A stretch of DNA of 64,000 bases from Hedera helix. Taxonomy: Eukaryota > Streptophyta > Magnoliopsida > Apiales > Araliaceae. Of this stretch, positions 1 through 10,990 are shown one piece after another. The translations under genes and the position numbers were made by a program. Every line of letters starts with the position of its first letter. The stretch's first letter is position 1. The stretch spans positions 51,497,202 through 51,561,201 of the forward strand of contig OX359264.1 of the NCBI GenBank assembly GCA_947179155.2. The letters run 5' to 3'. Below the pieces are notes generated by a model. It was not told where the DNA came from and ran no database searches. It worked only from the letters and a program-made list of their open reading frames with translations.

Positions 1-143
1 GAAGAAACTAGGGACCAATTCTCTCTCTTCTAAAGGATCCTAATCTTTCAAATGGCAAAAAAGTAGAGTAATTTCTATTTCTTTCCTATTTATACTCCTA
101 ATTGGTGGCTTATTAATAATGATCCAACAATTAGAAAAGAATT

Positions 144-163
144 GGGGGGGGGGGGGGGGGGGG
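144..163. repeat. poly-G run, 20 nt
   Basis: An uninterrupted run of 20 G residues on the plus strand in otherwise AT-rich sequence. The first 800 bases around it hold no gene I can recognise; a small AGCCC-TTC-GGGCT hairpin lies near 475-487. It is one of five long G or C runs in the window. Confidence 0.95.
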
Positions 164-816
164 ACCCGAGACACACAAGTACGTGGTCAGTGGATACCCC
201 TATTAAGCTGTTATAACCCCTTAGTATTCTCACATGCATAAGCAACACATAACACTGGCATATCTTTTTAAGTTAAATCTCAATTAGGTCTGGTCTGTCA
301 ATGGGTGAAAGTTCATTTCTTAGTAGTCTATATGGGCTCAATAGCCATCCATTAACCCACAGTCAAGTGATGGCTCATTTTTAAAGGAATAATGGCATCA
401 TTTCTATGCTAAGCGCACCACATTTAGTCATGAATTGAATTCCTCTTCATCCGGGCTCTGCCTTTGGTCTAGGAAGCCCTTCGGGCTCCCAAAGCATTTT
501 CTTTATTTTACTTAACCACTTCACTCCATTCTCTAAAGGAGTGGGGATAATGTTAGGCAACATATTTTCTAGGGTTCTTTACATAAATATACAACAATTA
601 AAAAGTAATTACATCATTAGTGTATCTATAAAATAATTACAAAAAGAGGGTAACAAATTCAAATCATTCAATTTCATATTAATAAGGAAACCTAAAATCG
701 AGGATAAATAACTGCCATAATTAATAATTCAAATTCAAATCTTTGGGATCCAACAACAAAAATAAATCCATAATACAAAATTCAAATCAAAAGGAATAAA
801 AAACAAAAAAATTATC

Positions 817-1000
817 TTATCTATTATAATCTTCATCTTCCTTCGCCGCCTCCTCATTCTTTTCATCACCGTCTCCGCCGCGAATCTCCACTTTCCCTTC
901 ATCATCCTCTTTCGTCGTCTCACCTTCATCATTATCTTCATCATCCTCCTCCGCTGCTGCCTCCCCTTCATTATCCTCCTCCGCCGCAAATCGCCGACAG
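817..1000 (-). pseudogene. Acidic low-complexity ORF fragment, unidentified
   Basis: Read on the minus strand, this stretch encodes about 60 residues dominated by Glu and Asp with some Ala and Lys, ending in DEDYNR and a TAA stop at 817-819. The DNA is richer in G and C than its flanks and is made of GAG/GAT/GAA-type codons. It lies directly beside the GTTTGGTTACC repeat cassette that holds an ammonium-transporter fragment, so it may be another captured exon, perhaps the acidic tail of a nuclear protein. No start codon, catalytic motif or named domain is visible, and simple-sequence DNA could produce such a frame without function. Confidence 0.25.
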
Positions 1001-1007
1001 TCCAGGT

Positions 1008-1735
1008 TTTGGTTACCTTGGTATGAAGGTTTGATTACCTTAATATGAAAGTTTGATTACCAACTGTGTTTGGTTACCTAGAGTTACTGTACGAAAAAAC
1101 TAGTTACTACACATTCAGGAATTGGTTACCTTCATACTAGTGTTTGGTTACTTAGATTTACTGTAACAAAAAATTGCAATAATAATGTTTGGTTACCTTC
1201 ATAATAGTGTTTGGTTACCTCCATATTAGTGTTTGATTACCTAGAAAAATCGAGAAATCCAACCATAAACGTGAAAACTCCAATGACACCACCATGAATG
1301 TGAATATGAAGGCATTGGAGGGGGCGCCGAAGGCAAAGGTGAAGCCTAAAAGGTAGTAGAAGAGGCCGGCGGCGGCGGCGTTGAGGACGTTGGTGAGCAT
1401 AATGTTCATAGTATTTTTGGCATGGACGGAGCCAGCGCAGAGCACGGCGAAGCCGAGCTACATGAAGAAGACGAGGTAGGAGGAGAAGAGGAGGTAAATG
1501 GAATCGATGGCGTAATCGGTGTCGTTGAAGCGGTTGGAGACGGCGGCGAACTGGTCGCAGATGAAGGTGGCAACGGCGGTGGGGTTGGTGGTGTTGACGC
1601 CGAAGAACTGCGCCAACCTCCATACTAGTGTTTGGTTACCTAAATTTACTGCAACAAAAAATCGCCATAACAGTGTTTGGTTACCTCCATAATAGTGTTT
1701 GGTAACCTCTATACTAGTGTTTGGCTACTTGTAGT
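1008..1735. repeat. Cassette of degenerate GTTTGGTTACC repeats
   Basis: About 13 copies of the core GTTTGGTTACC, or one-base variants, lie in two clusters: nine between about 1010 and 1245, four between about 1628 and 1735. Neighbouring copies are often 24 bases apart with the linker TCCATAMTAGT; others are separated by a longer linker containing TTACTGTAACAAAAAAT. The two clusters flank an inserted ammonium-transporter fragment, so they behave like the subterminal repeats of a mobile element. I could not find terminal inverted repeats or a target duplication, so the element class is open. Confidence 0.7.
1302..1618 (-). pseudogene. Captured AMT1-type ammonium transporter fragment
   Basis: The minus strand encodes about 105 residues matching the N-terminal part of plant AMT1 ammonium transporters, plasma-membrane proteins that import ammonium. 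Visible landmarks in order are LAQFFGVNTTNPTAVATFIC, AIDSIYLLFSSYLVFF, LCAGSVHAKNTMNIMLTNVL and GLFYYLLGFTFAFGAPSNAF, the first two transmembrane segments of the family. A TAG stop at 1460-1458 stands where the family has a Gln before LGFA (CAG to TAG). Both ends stop abruptly at the GTTTGGTTACC repeats, and there is no start codon, downstream channel or remaining helices. Codons are strongly C- and G-ending, unlike the surroundings, which fits capture of part of an intact AMT1 gene elsewhere in the genome. It cannot make a transporter. Confidence 0.85.
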
Positions 1736-1740
1736 TGATT

Positions 1741-3319
1741 TTCGCCATGACTGACTGATTTACTTGAAAGAGAAACACTGAGAATAGAGAGAAATTTGAG
1801 AGGTCCAATTTAATTGGATCCCTTTTTATGGATAATTTGTTTGAATTTTCATTCAACTTTTTATTTTAATTTTTTAAGTAATTTGAATTTTAAATTTTGA
1901 AATTTGGAACTAACTACCCATTAAATCACTTAACTAACTTAAAGGAATAACAATGCACTAATTTGGAAATTAAATATTAAAGATGCACTAATTTTGTAAA
2001 TATTTTATGTATGCACTTTTATTGTAATATTTTTTAAAAATGTACTAATAAATGTAAATCTCCCTATTTTCTAATATTGATGGGTTCCCTAATTGGGTCT
2101 TGTTCTCAATTAGCCTATTATTTTTTCTAAATGCTCATGATAGACTCTTAAGCCTAATAGGCTTAGGTCACTCTCTTACCAACCAAGGCACCATGCAATT
2201 ACTATATATGATATTAACCCTTATATGGTAATTACATTTTTCAATAGAGTCTCTATATACGACTCTTATGAGGAATTGTAACCTTATATATTGAGCTAGT
2301 AAACCCAAACTATAAATATAGGTGAACAACAGAGGTAAACATAACACAATACAGCCTACTAAATATTTTTCGCCTCCATTATTAACTTACTTTGAAACCT
2401 GTTTTTACTTTTACACCGGAGGTATCTCCCGACGACCTCGGTTGTCAAGTACTTTCAGGTAGTTCCTTCTACTCAGGTTCACGTCGAAATTAGTAGTTGA
2501 ACGCTTGAACAAATTTGAGCGTTAAACTTGACTTTTTTTTCTTTTCTCTTTTGCTTCTACAATTTTAAGTATATTATTATTTTGTTTTTTTATACTAGTT
2601 TTTTTATTTTTCTATTTAATTTTGTAAATTTTATAAAAAAATTATTCTACTTCACATAATTTACCACGCAATTTGTGTAGATGCAAGTAAATATATAAAA
2701 TGGAAGGGCTGAAGCTGAGATATGTTTGACGCATGCGTTTGGTATTTGAGAGGGTAAGGGGGGGCTATATCGACCGGCTAACGTATAAGGTGGCATCGCC
2801 ACCTGCATTCACATAAAATAAAATTTATATGCTTATGCGCCTGTTCGAGCATGATCCATGCATGGCAGTGACGATGATTAACAACAACTTAAGTACATGC
2901 TTATGCGCCTGTTGGAACATCTCTATCCAAAGGTCAACGCTAGCTTATTTCTTGGATGAGGGCCGCCTGCAGCCACCTAATCATATACCAAATCCTCAAT
3001 TTAGTAAGGCTTGTCAAACATATAGTCAGTTCTTAATTAGTTACAGTTGGGGCCGTTAGGTAAAAGTGATCATCCGAGACGATGATCTTAAATACTCGGT
3101 CTGAATATGCCATTATTGTAAATCGTGTTTAGTATATTAATTTTTTTATATTTACAATAACCTCACGTTTCAAGTAAAGTATCAATATATTCACTATAAA
3201 TGAATATCTGAATGACCAAAATACATGTGATAATAAGAGATATTACCACATAATAAAATGTATGTGTTTTCTACACCTTATGGCTTTTTAAAACCCCCTT
3301 TTATAGTTTTCTTAAAGAG

Positions 3320-3414
<95 letters not shown>

Positions 3415-4992
3415 TATCCAAATACATAAAGATTCATCTTAATATCTTTTCTAAACAAAAATAACCTTCATAATTTAATAATTTAAACATAAATATTTTT
3501 ATATGTTACACAATTATAATTTTTTTCCCAACATCTAACCATATATCATATGTGATCTTAATTTTAGTAATTTTAACATAATGTTTTTATTTGTTCTTAT
3601 TCATTTTGTTTTATCGTTTATTGTAACATTAATTTATTATTGTCACTTTAAATATGATTCAATTTCAATCATTCACTTAACAATTCAACTACACAAACGC
3701 AAAAAATCAAATAAAAATGTCAATCATTTTATAATAACAAAAATTAATCAAGTTAAAGCTGTTACACAAACAAATTTACTTTACACCATTATAGTAATGA
3801 TGTTATGCAACTTTAAAACGAATAAAAATTTATGTACTATAATCTTTTTAAATGCTCTATATATTTATATGATTGAATTGTTAACTGAATGGTCAAAATT
3901 ATATTTTATTTAAAGTAACCTTAGATAAAACTATCAAGGTCAATTTTAGAAACTTTTACCACAGGCCTAATTAGTAGTCTTTCCATACTAACATTTTAAT
4001 TATTTTTGGTCAATTTTTGAAATTTCAAAAACTCAAAATCAATAAAAAAAAATTAAATTATAATATAAAGTATAAACTTCTATAATTTATAGAAATTTAG
4101 CAACAACAAAACAACTATAATTGCTATAAATTAAGTAAAAAGAAGTCTTATTTTGTTTAAATTTGATACATTTTATAAATAGAGATCCAATTTCCTAACA
4201 AATCGAGCTCGAGTGAGAGCCTCTTCAGGAATAATTTATAAAGAAAATTAATATTTTTACAAATTAATTTAATATTTTCACAAAATCAAAATGAGACCAA
4301 ATTGTAAAAATATCAAATTAACTTGTGAAAATATCAATTTCCTTTATAAATTGATCAAATGAATTTATAAGTAGTTTTTTGCTTGTATGTGATTTATTTT
4401 TTTATTTATAAATTGACTTGTGAGTAGTTTTGAAAAAATAATAAATTTTTATTTAAAAATAAATAATTTTTAAATAAGTAAGTTTGACTAAATATAAAAA
4501 CTCTTTTACCCTTCTTTTTAGTATATTTATAACTTATAAATTATTTTAACTAAATATCTTCACAATTTTTTACTTAATTTTTAACTTTTAACTCAAACTT
4601 ATGTCAAACGCTTATCTATATATAAAGAGAGCGACTCTCTCGAGAGGGTCGGTAAATTTGTATCACACTATTTTTTTTTTCTTTTACTCTTATAACTTTA
4701 GATATATTAGTATAATTTTATCTTTTTAATTTTAATTTTTATATCTTTTTATTTAGTTATTTAAATTTATAAAATTTAAATTTTATCTCATAATTTTTAT
4801 ATATATAACATAACATGTGTAAGACCGAGTCCTAATATTTATAAATACATTTACTATTTTAAATTTTAACTTATAAATAATTTAAAAATAAGTCATTGCC
4901 ATTGCCATTGCCATTTTTTATCTTCTTTATTGTACTTTGAATATACAAAAAATAAGATCACACTTTCACAACAGAGATCGAAGAGAGAGGCA
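1741..4992. other. Intergenic, AT-rich; one microsatellite, possible LTR scrap
   Basis: No coding exon was recognised. Around 2140-2530 the sequence has a TATAAATA box followed by a tract resembling the R-U5 part of a plant LTR, but no paired end was found. The rest is AT-rich simple sequence apart from a long AT microsatellite. The last 100 bases, including a triple GCCATT repeat near 4899-4915, would be the 5' leader of the RPL9 locus. Confidence 0.5.
3322..3408. repeat. (AT)n microsatellite, about 87 bp
   Basis: A perfect AT dinucleotide array of about 43 units, followed by a short interrupted ACATATATAT tail. Open frames of alternating Tyr and Ile over it are artefacts. Confidence 0.95.
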
Positions 4993-5732
4993 ATAGCATC
5001 TACAGCAGCGACTCTATCATGGTGTTCATCCTCATGGCTTCATAATCGTAGCTTAACTAAAAACATGAATGAATCCACCAAAATCTCGGACAAAGGTTCA
5101 GTCTTCGTCATTCTGGCTCAAAAGAAAGCCAAAAAGACTCGAGGTAAGATAATTACACCCAAACATTTACTGGGTTCTTCTTGTTTTTGCAATTTTGTTC
5201 ATATTTCTTTCTTTCTTTCATCATTTTTTTTTGGTTGCATTTCTTGGCTTTAATTAAATGGGAATTCTTGTTATTTTGTGGTGGGTTTATATTGAAGGAG
5301 GATGTGGTGGATTTGGGAAAGAAAGGGCAACTTCTGGATGTTAAGGCTGGGTTTTACTGGAATTTTCTTCTTCTTATGGGTAAGGCCCAAATTGTCACCC
5401 CCACTCTTATCAAGTAATATACTTTAGAACCCATTTTCATGTGCAGATTGTGCTGATTTTTGTTATCCTTTGCATTTTTGCTGTGTGTTTCTGGTTGTTT
5501 GTAGTTTATCTCCTGTAAGTTTGTGTTGTATATTTTGAATTTTAGCAAATGTATGATTGATTTCTTGGTTCTGTAAGTCAATTATCCTTAGGAGTGAGGG
5601 AATTATTTGTGAAATGACTTTAATTTGCCTAAATCTATTTTATGCTTTAATTCTTGTCTTTGTTGGTTAATAATAAACTTGTTTTTATCAGACTTTCAGT
5701 ATTTAATCAATATTAATTTCTTTAGAATTATA

Positions 5733-5983
5733 CTCCCTCCGTCTAAATTTAGAGATACATATGTAAAACGGCTACTTTTAAGAAATTTTTTATTTTTACA
5801 AACTTATCCGTAACATTAATTAGAAATGTAGTAGTGGTGGTACGATAATACTCACTCAACTAAAAATAAAAGTAAGGGCGTGTTAGAAACTCTGTCACTT
5901 TATAGTCTCAAGACGGGAATTTATCTCTAATCTTTGAACGGGCATATAAAAAAAATGTATCTCTAATTTTAGAACGGAGAAAG
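5733..5983. mobile_element. Stowaway-like MITE (251 bp)
   Basis: Terminal inverted repeats begin CTCCCTCCGTCTAAATTTAG on the left and, on the right, read inward from CTTTCTCCGTTCTAAAATTA; AGAGATACAT follows in both. A TA dinucleotide flanks each side (5731-5732, 5984-5985), the target duplication of Tc1/mariner-type MITEs. It sits in intron 2 of the RPL9 locus and encodes nothing. Confidence 0.85.
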
Positions 5984-6209
5984 TACTCAATTGCAAAGTA
6001 TTTTGACAAGTAAAATATCGATACCTGTTAACATATTAAAAAGGGCTGCTACAATTCTTGGTGAAAAGTAGGCAGGGACCATTAAATATTTCCCAGCATG
6101 GTGCAAGCTTGTAAGGCTTCATTAAGAAGAAATTATGAAAGTCTTGAACTTTTACTGAATTTCTGAAAGCCCGTAGATCATCCACGCAAAAGCAAACTTC
6201 CCCGGTGTT

Positions 6210-6230
6210 GGGGGGGGGGGGGGGGGGGGG
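6210..6230. repeat. poly-G run, 21 nt
   Basis: A run of 21 G residues on the plus strand inside RPL9 intron 2, preceded by CCCCGGTGTT and followed by TAATTACATT. The flanks share nothing with the other G runs. Confidence 0.95.
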
Positions 6231-6959
6231 TAATTACATTTCTATTAAGCTTGAAGGGGCTATGGCCCTGCCATTCCATCCCTCCCCTCTTACCCTGCCT
6301 TTATGCATGTTTTGGTGGACGAGGCATTTTGAAGACTGCTTCTCTTGCTGGACCTTCTAAAGTGCTTTTAAATATCTTAAGATGTATGTAAGGAAGTATT
6401 GATGCAAATCCAAGCATAAATGTTATTTTCTTAGTAACATTGTGCTTACTAAAAAAACAAAAGAAAAACTTACCAAGTGTCAGTATAAGTTTTCCTTCAC
6501 TAATTAACTATGTATTTAGACTCCTATGTTGGTGCCAGAGTGACTACTCAATATTCTAACATTTCCATTGTTGGTTGTTTTGGATTGTAGGACAGCATGT
6601 TTTGACGTGGCCTTTTTCAGCTTAGCTAACTGTACCTAAAGATGCTCTCTAAGAACCGTGACTTCGAATTTTGATTCGAAATAAATAAATTTTTCTTAAA
6701 AATAAAAGTTGTAACTTTAGATTTCAACTTAGCTTTGTCATAATTATTTGGGTTTGCTAGATGTACTCTGTTCCTCTCCCCAGCTATGTATCGTCCTTGT
6801 TCTTTCAAGGTGACGCATGTATCCGTAGACTAAAATTTTAAAATCATACTAAATTTGCATGTTCAGTTTCTAACGTTAGAAGACTCAGAATTTTATCTCG
6901 ACTATTTTTCTTATAATAATTCTCTTTTGATCTTTTTTTTTAATAAGTTACCTCTGACA

Positions 6960-8106
6960 CAATCTATATCATGTCTGCATCAAACGAGACCAAGACGAAT
7001 GCTTACCTAGCTGATCCTAATGATTCAACTCAAGTTCTAGGGCTTAATCAATTGATTCTATGTAATTGGGCTAGACATAATTCAAGGAGGCTCAATAAAG
7101 GAGTTGATCCTAAACTAATCAACATGATCCAAGCCTTAATGGACCAAGGGAGTTCAATATGTAGCCAAGGAAGTGAAAATTCGCAGCCCAAATGGATACC
7201 TATTCTAGACAGCTTAAACAAGCCCCTATTCTAGACAGCTTAAACAAACCCCAAACAAGTCCAATTCAATCTCAATTCAAGGGAATGCAAGGGCCTAGAA
7301 CAAAGGGGAGTTTAGCAGCCCAAAAAGGAGTTTAATCTTGGCAAGGGGCAAGCCAATTGGGCTGGCCCAATTCAGCAACCTCAGCAAAGCTAGCTAAATT
7401 TTAGGCTGGGACAAGCTTGTTCATGCCAATTTTTTAGGAGCACCAGGGCAAGGCTATATTTTAGGAGTTCAAGGATCAAACCTTGGCAAAAGCAAGGAGG
7501 GAAGGCTACATTGTAGGAGCAAGGCTATTTTTAGCTAAATCCGCATAACTTGAAAACCAAACCTCGACAACTTGATTTGTGCGGCTATTTTGTAGGTAGG
7601 TCTTGGCAAAGGGCTAGGAGGCGGCTAATTTTTAGGAAAGGGAAGGAAAACCACGACAATTAACAAAGCTTCTAGAAGGCAGGAGAAAATTTATGGCAAA
7701 GTGATTCTAGAATGCTCTAAACAATGCGGAACAAGGAGTTAGGGCAGCAAGAATTCAAGTGTTTTATTGTAATTAGGATTCTAATTTCTATGTAATTACT
7801 TTTCCTATTAGAATTAGGAGTTTTGTTAGGGTTTCAAGTATCTAGGGATTCTAGATCCTTTTATGTAATAGTATAAATATGGGACCAAGCGGGTGTTTTT
7901 TATTCATCAATTCATTCATTCAATAATAATTCTTTCTGCTAGTTTACTTGGAAGAGTATTCTATCTTTGGTTTTTTTTAAGAACTTCTTGAACTTATTGT
8001 TCAACTTTTGACTTATTAAGCATCAATCCAGAGTTGCTTGTGGCATCTTCTGCCTTGCACCTATGATTATACTAAGGCTCTTGCTTTCTTATAAGTAACG
8101 GGTTGC
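6960..8106 (+). mobile_element. LTR-retrotransposon remnant in RPL9 intron 2
   Basis: Non-coding sequence that looks like the 3' end of an LTR element. An open stretch (6971-7234) without recognised domains is followed by purine-rich tracts, a TATAAATATGG box near 7874 and a run of ATTCATTCA/AATAAT resembling an LTR R region. The same unit seems to resume at 9697 after the inserted hAT element (GGTGTAATCCACCTTCAACC onward to about 9900). I found no intact LTR pair or pol motif. The assignment rests on general layout and is tentative. Confidence 0.4.
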
Positions 8107-8114
8107 GGGGTCGC

Positions 8115-9688
8115 TAGAGTTGCACAAAAAGCCTGAGGCTTGCGGCCTGGTCTGGATCCGGCTAGGTCAAAGCCTGACCCATTCAGGCCCAGTCTAAAAA
8201 TTATAAACAGGCTGTCACTTGGACATAAAAATCCGGGCCAGTCCAGCCTAGACCCGCCGCGGCCCAAGTTTTGTCTAATAGAAGTATTAGACATACATGC
8301 CTTGGTTTAAAAAAAAGGGTGAGATGCCCTCTATTTATAGATGGGAGTTGGGGGGTCTTGCTCTCGTGGGCGATGTGAGACTTGGTTCAACCTCACTTTA
8401 CTGACTGCTCAATGACATTATCTACTCCATCATCGACATGGATGGCAATGTGATCACCATTGAGAACTCTCGATTTGATGAGATGCTCTTGTCAGTCTTC
8501 CATAAAGGAGTTAAGTACAATGCTGGTATTGGTCTGGTGTTTATGACATCCACTCTTCTAGAATACCATCGATTGAGGAGATTGTCGACGAAATTAACAA
8601 GATGTTTGAAACCAACATCTTGTGGGTCAACCCCGATTGTGGGCTCAAGACGTATGCTGAAGTGAATCCAGCCTTCAAGGCCATAGTTGATGCTGCCAAG
8701 CTCCTCCGCACCCAACTTGCCAATGCCAAGTGAGAGTGTTTCTAAAGGGAAAGAGGAATTGAAATGTCTCAAAAAGTTGATTATTTCTTACTCCGACTGA
8801 ACGAAGAAAATTATCTTAATTGAATCAATTATCGAGAGATGCATTATTCATTTTTGGTTGCTAGTTTTGTTTCATGGATTGACGTGGTTATTTAGTGGGT
8901 TTCACTGTGAGCCTACGGGGAAAACATTTTTCAAAATCCCCAAAGCCTACCTTTTGTCCATTCTTGCCCTTTCGTTTGCTTAAGTGTCTTGATTATGAAG
9001 ATATACCCAAATTGCGTGAAGATGATGCACTAAGCTGGCGAGATAATGAACTGTGTTATCGTTGATGCATATCAGATTGGAGATTTCCCTTTCTGGTTTC
9101 GTCATTTGTGGTCAAGAAGCCTTCAACTCTGCTTTGCACTCATAATCCTTTACCCGCGCAGTTGGTCTTGCTACGATTGCATCCTTGGTGGTGATAATTC
9201 TTACTATTATTTGCAATACCCCCCTTGCTAAATTATAGCAAGTGGAAAAAGTTGTGGATTATTCTTCATGAGGTTTATACAATCTTTAGAATAAGCATCC
9301 CATGAAACAATGTGTTTGAGTGCAGTTACCAAGAGCCAAGATGAAATAGGTAAGAGTTACTAGTGTACAAGACTACAAGTCTCACTTGGATTGTTCAAAA
9401 AAAATTCAGAGTACCTTGAGACTATAAATAAGGAAATAAAGAACCCATGGCTTTGCTAAGGTTTACCCAAGCTTGGGCCTCCATTGCACTTTGGAGGGGC
9501 GTTGGCCTAAGGCTTACCTGAATGGTGGAGCTTAGCTCGGCCTGGCCTATAGGCATCAACAATCAGGTTTTTTGGGGGTAAATTTGGCCTGGCCTGGTCA
9601 GGAGGGCCCAAAGTCAAGGCTCTATTTGGTTTGGTCAACGGTCAAAACCTGGCGGGCTCAGGCCAGACCGGCTTGTTGTGCATCATTG
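8115..9688. mobile_element. Non-autonomous hAT-like element carrying a MetE fragment
   Basis: The left end reads TAGAGTTGCACAAAAAGCC and the right end, on the other strand, reads CAATGATGCACAACAAGCC, so TGCACAAMAAGCC is shared as an inverted repeat. Eight-base flanks GGGGTCGC (8107-8114) and GATGTCGC (9689-9696) agree at six positions, consistent with an aged hAT target duplication. About 200 bases inside each end are GC-rich and full of GGCCTGG/CAGGCC motifs, as in the element at 57665-58552. The interior contains the methionine synthase fragment and about 0.9 kb of unrecognised sequence. No transposase is present. Confidence 0.7.
8408..8733 (+). pseudogene. Captured C-terminal fragment of cobalamin-independent methionine synthase
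   Basis: The plus strand encodes the last 110 or so residues of plant MetE (methyltetrahydropteroyltriglutamate-homocysteine methyltransferase), the final step of methionine synthesis. Visible pieces are FNDIIYSIIDMDGNVITIEN, SRFDEMLLSVFHKGVKYNAG and, in the next frame, VYDIHS-like, IPSIEEIVDEINKMFETNIL, WVNPDCGLKTYAEVNPAF and AAKLLRTQLANAK ending at TGA 8731-8733. Near 8533 one C is missing (GGTCTGGTG where GGTCCTGGTG is expected), shifting the frame. The Cys of NPDCGL, a zinc ligand in the family, is still encoded. There is no intron across the part present. It lies wholly within the hAT-like element and is best read as a transduplicated, dead gene piece. Confidence 0.9.
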
Positions 9689-10503
9689 GATGTCGCTGGT
9701 GTAATCCACCTTCAACCTTGTTAGAACGATCTGGGTGACGACCACCTTACGCAAGCGTGCCGTGGAGTTTATCAACCTCACTTAACCATTAGATATAATT
9801 TGGAAAGACAATAATTAGTAGATTGTAAGGTACAATTGTTAGTTTAGATTATTTGCAAACAAGCATTGGGCATCTTCTTATGATTGTGATTGCTTAGCGT
9901 CAACTTTCTCAAAATGCATTAAATACGATCTTCAATTTTTCTTTCACAAAATTGATAGGCTGATAGCTTTAGAGCTAACGCCAAGGGATGCTGACCTATG
10001 GTAGAAGTCATTTCAGTCTTTGATACCCCTATGCTTCCTATTATGTTTTCGCGTGGGGATGGGTCAGACAACTTTTATCAATGTCTACCACTAATACCTT
10101 GCTACTTTCAAGGTTACGATGTAATTTTAGAAGATTACAATTGATTGCTTAAAGAGGGAACATTATTAATTATACTTATAACTCAAGATTAGAACGCAGG
10201 ATCTTGCATATTATGACCAAAAAAAAAAGATATTGGATTATTGTGGGTTAAACTTTTGAGTGACATATTCACAATTTTATTTGCAATAGATGAGCCTGTT
10301 ATATTTTTTGTTAAGGTTTTCATTTTCTTGATTATTTTCTTTAATTATCTTTTCCTCAGAGAAATGAAGATGGAAGAGGAGAGAATTGAGGTTGAGACGC
10401 TAAGGGTAATCACACGCACTTGAATTTATTACTCCACCCCCACAAAAAAAGAAGAGAGCTAATAAAACTCCCTAAATTTTTGATAGTGTTTTGACTTGTA
10501 ATA

Positions 10504-10761
10504 CTCTATTCGTTTTAAAATTAGAGATATATTTTGACTTTTGAGATCAAACAATGACATATTAAACATTAAAATTGATATGATTCATAAAAGTTTAGAA
10601 TGAAGTGAATTCTGTAATTAATTGTTTTTGTTATATACTATACAATTATAATAATTATATCAACTAGAATTAAATAATTTAACATCAATTTGAAGTTTAA
10701 TATGTCGTTATTTGACCTCAAAAATCAAATTGTATCTCTAATTTTGGAACGGAGGGTGTGT
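10504..10761. mobile_element. Stowaway-like MITE (about 258 bp)
   Basis: Left arm begins CTCTATTCGTTTTAAAATTA and the right arm, read inward, contains CCTCCGTTCCAAAATTAGAG; similarity between the arms extends about 60 bases through AGATCAAACAATGACATATT-type sequence. TA dinucleotides lie at 10502-10503 and about 10762-10763. It is in RPL9 intron 3 and shares its termini with the MITE at 5733. The exact right boundary is uncertain by a few bases. Confidence 0.8.
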
Positions 10762-10946
10762 TATTTTATTTATTTTTTATTAATGTTTTGACATGATTCT
10801 AGATATCACTTTTAGCTGTTTAATTACTTGTTACTATATGGTATGCACAAGTAAATCTTGATTTATGCTTTCTTAAGTACATTGTATTTCACTAGCATAC
10901 TACTCAGAACATGGAGGCACATAATTCGTTTGTCGTAGAAGGGCCA

Positions 10947-10990
10947 CCCCCCCCCCCCCCCCCCCCCCTCCCCCCCCCCCCCCCCCTCCC
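10947..10990. repeat. Interrupted poly-C run, 44 nt
   Basis: A 44-base tract of C with single T interruptions at 10969 and 10987, that is 22 Cs, then 17, then 3, inside RPL9 intron 3. On the minus strand it is a poly-G run comparable with the other four in the window. Confidence 0.95.

Noticed and set aside
1237..1623. 128-codon minus-strand frame over the AMT1 fragment
   Set aside because: Its His/Arg/Leu-rich translation is an out-of-frame reading; the true AMT1 frame is another and contains a stop.
3258..3464. Open frames of alternating Tyr and Ile over AT arrays (also near 15855-16149, 22276-22482, 46785-47075)
   Set aside because: They are translations of (AT)n microsatellites and show no coding features outside the array.
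8422..8772. 116-codon minus-strand frame over the MetE fragment
   Set aside because: It is the antisense of the plus-strand MetE coding sequence, which has precise family motifs.
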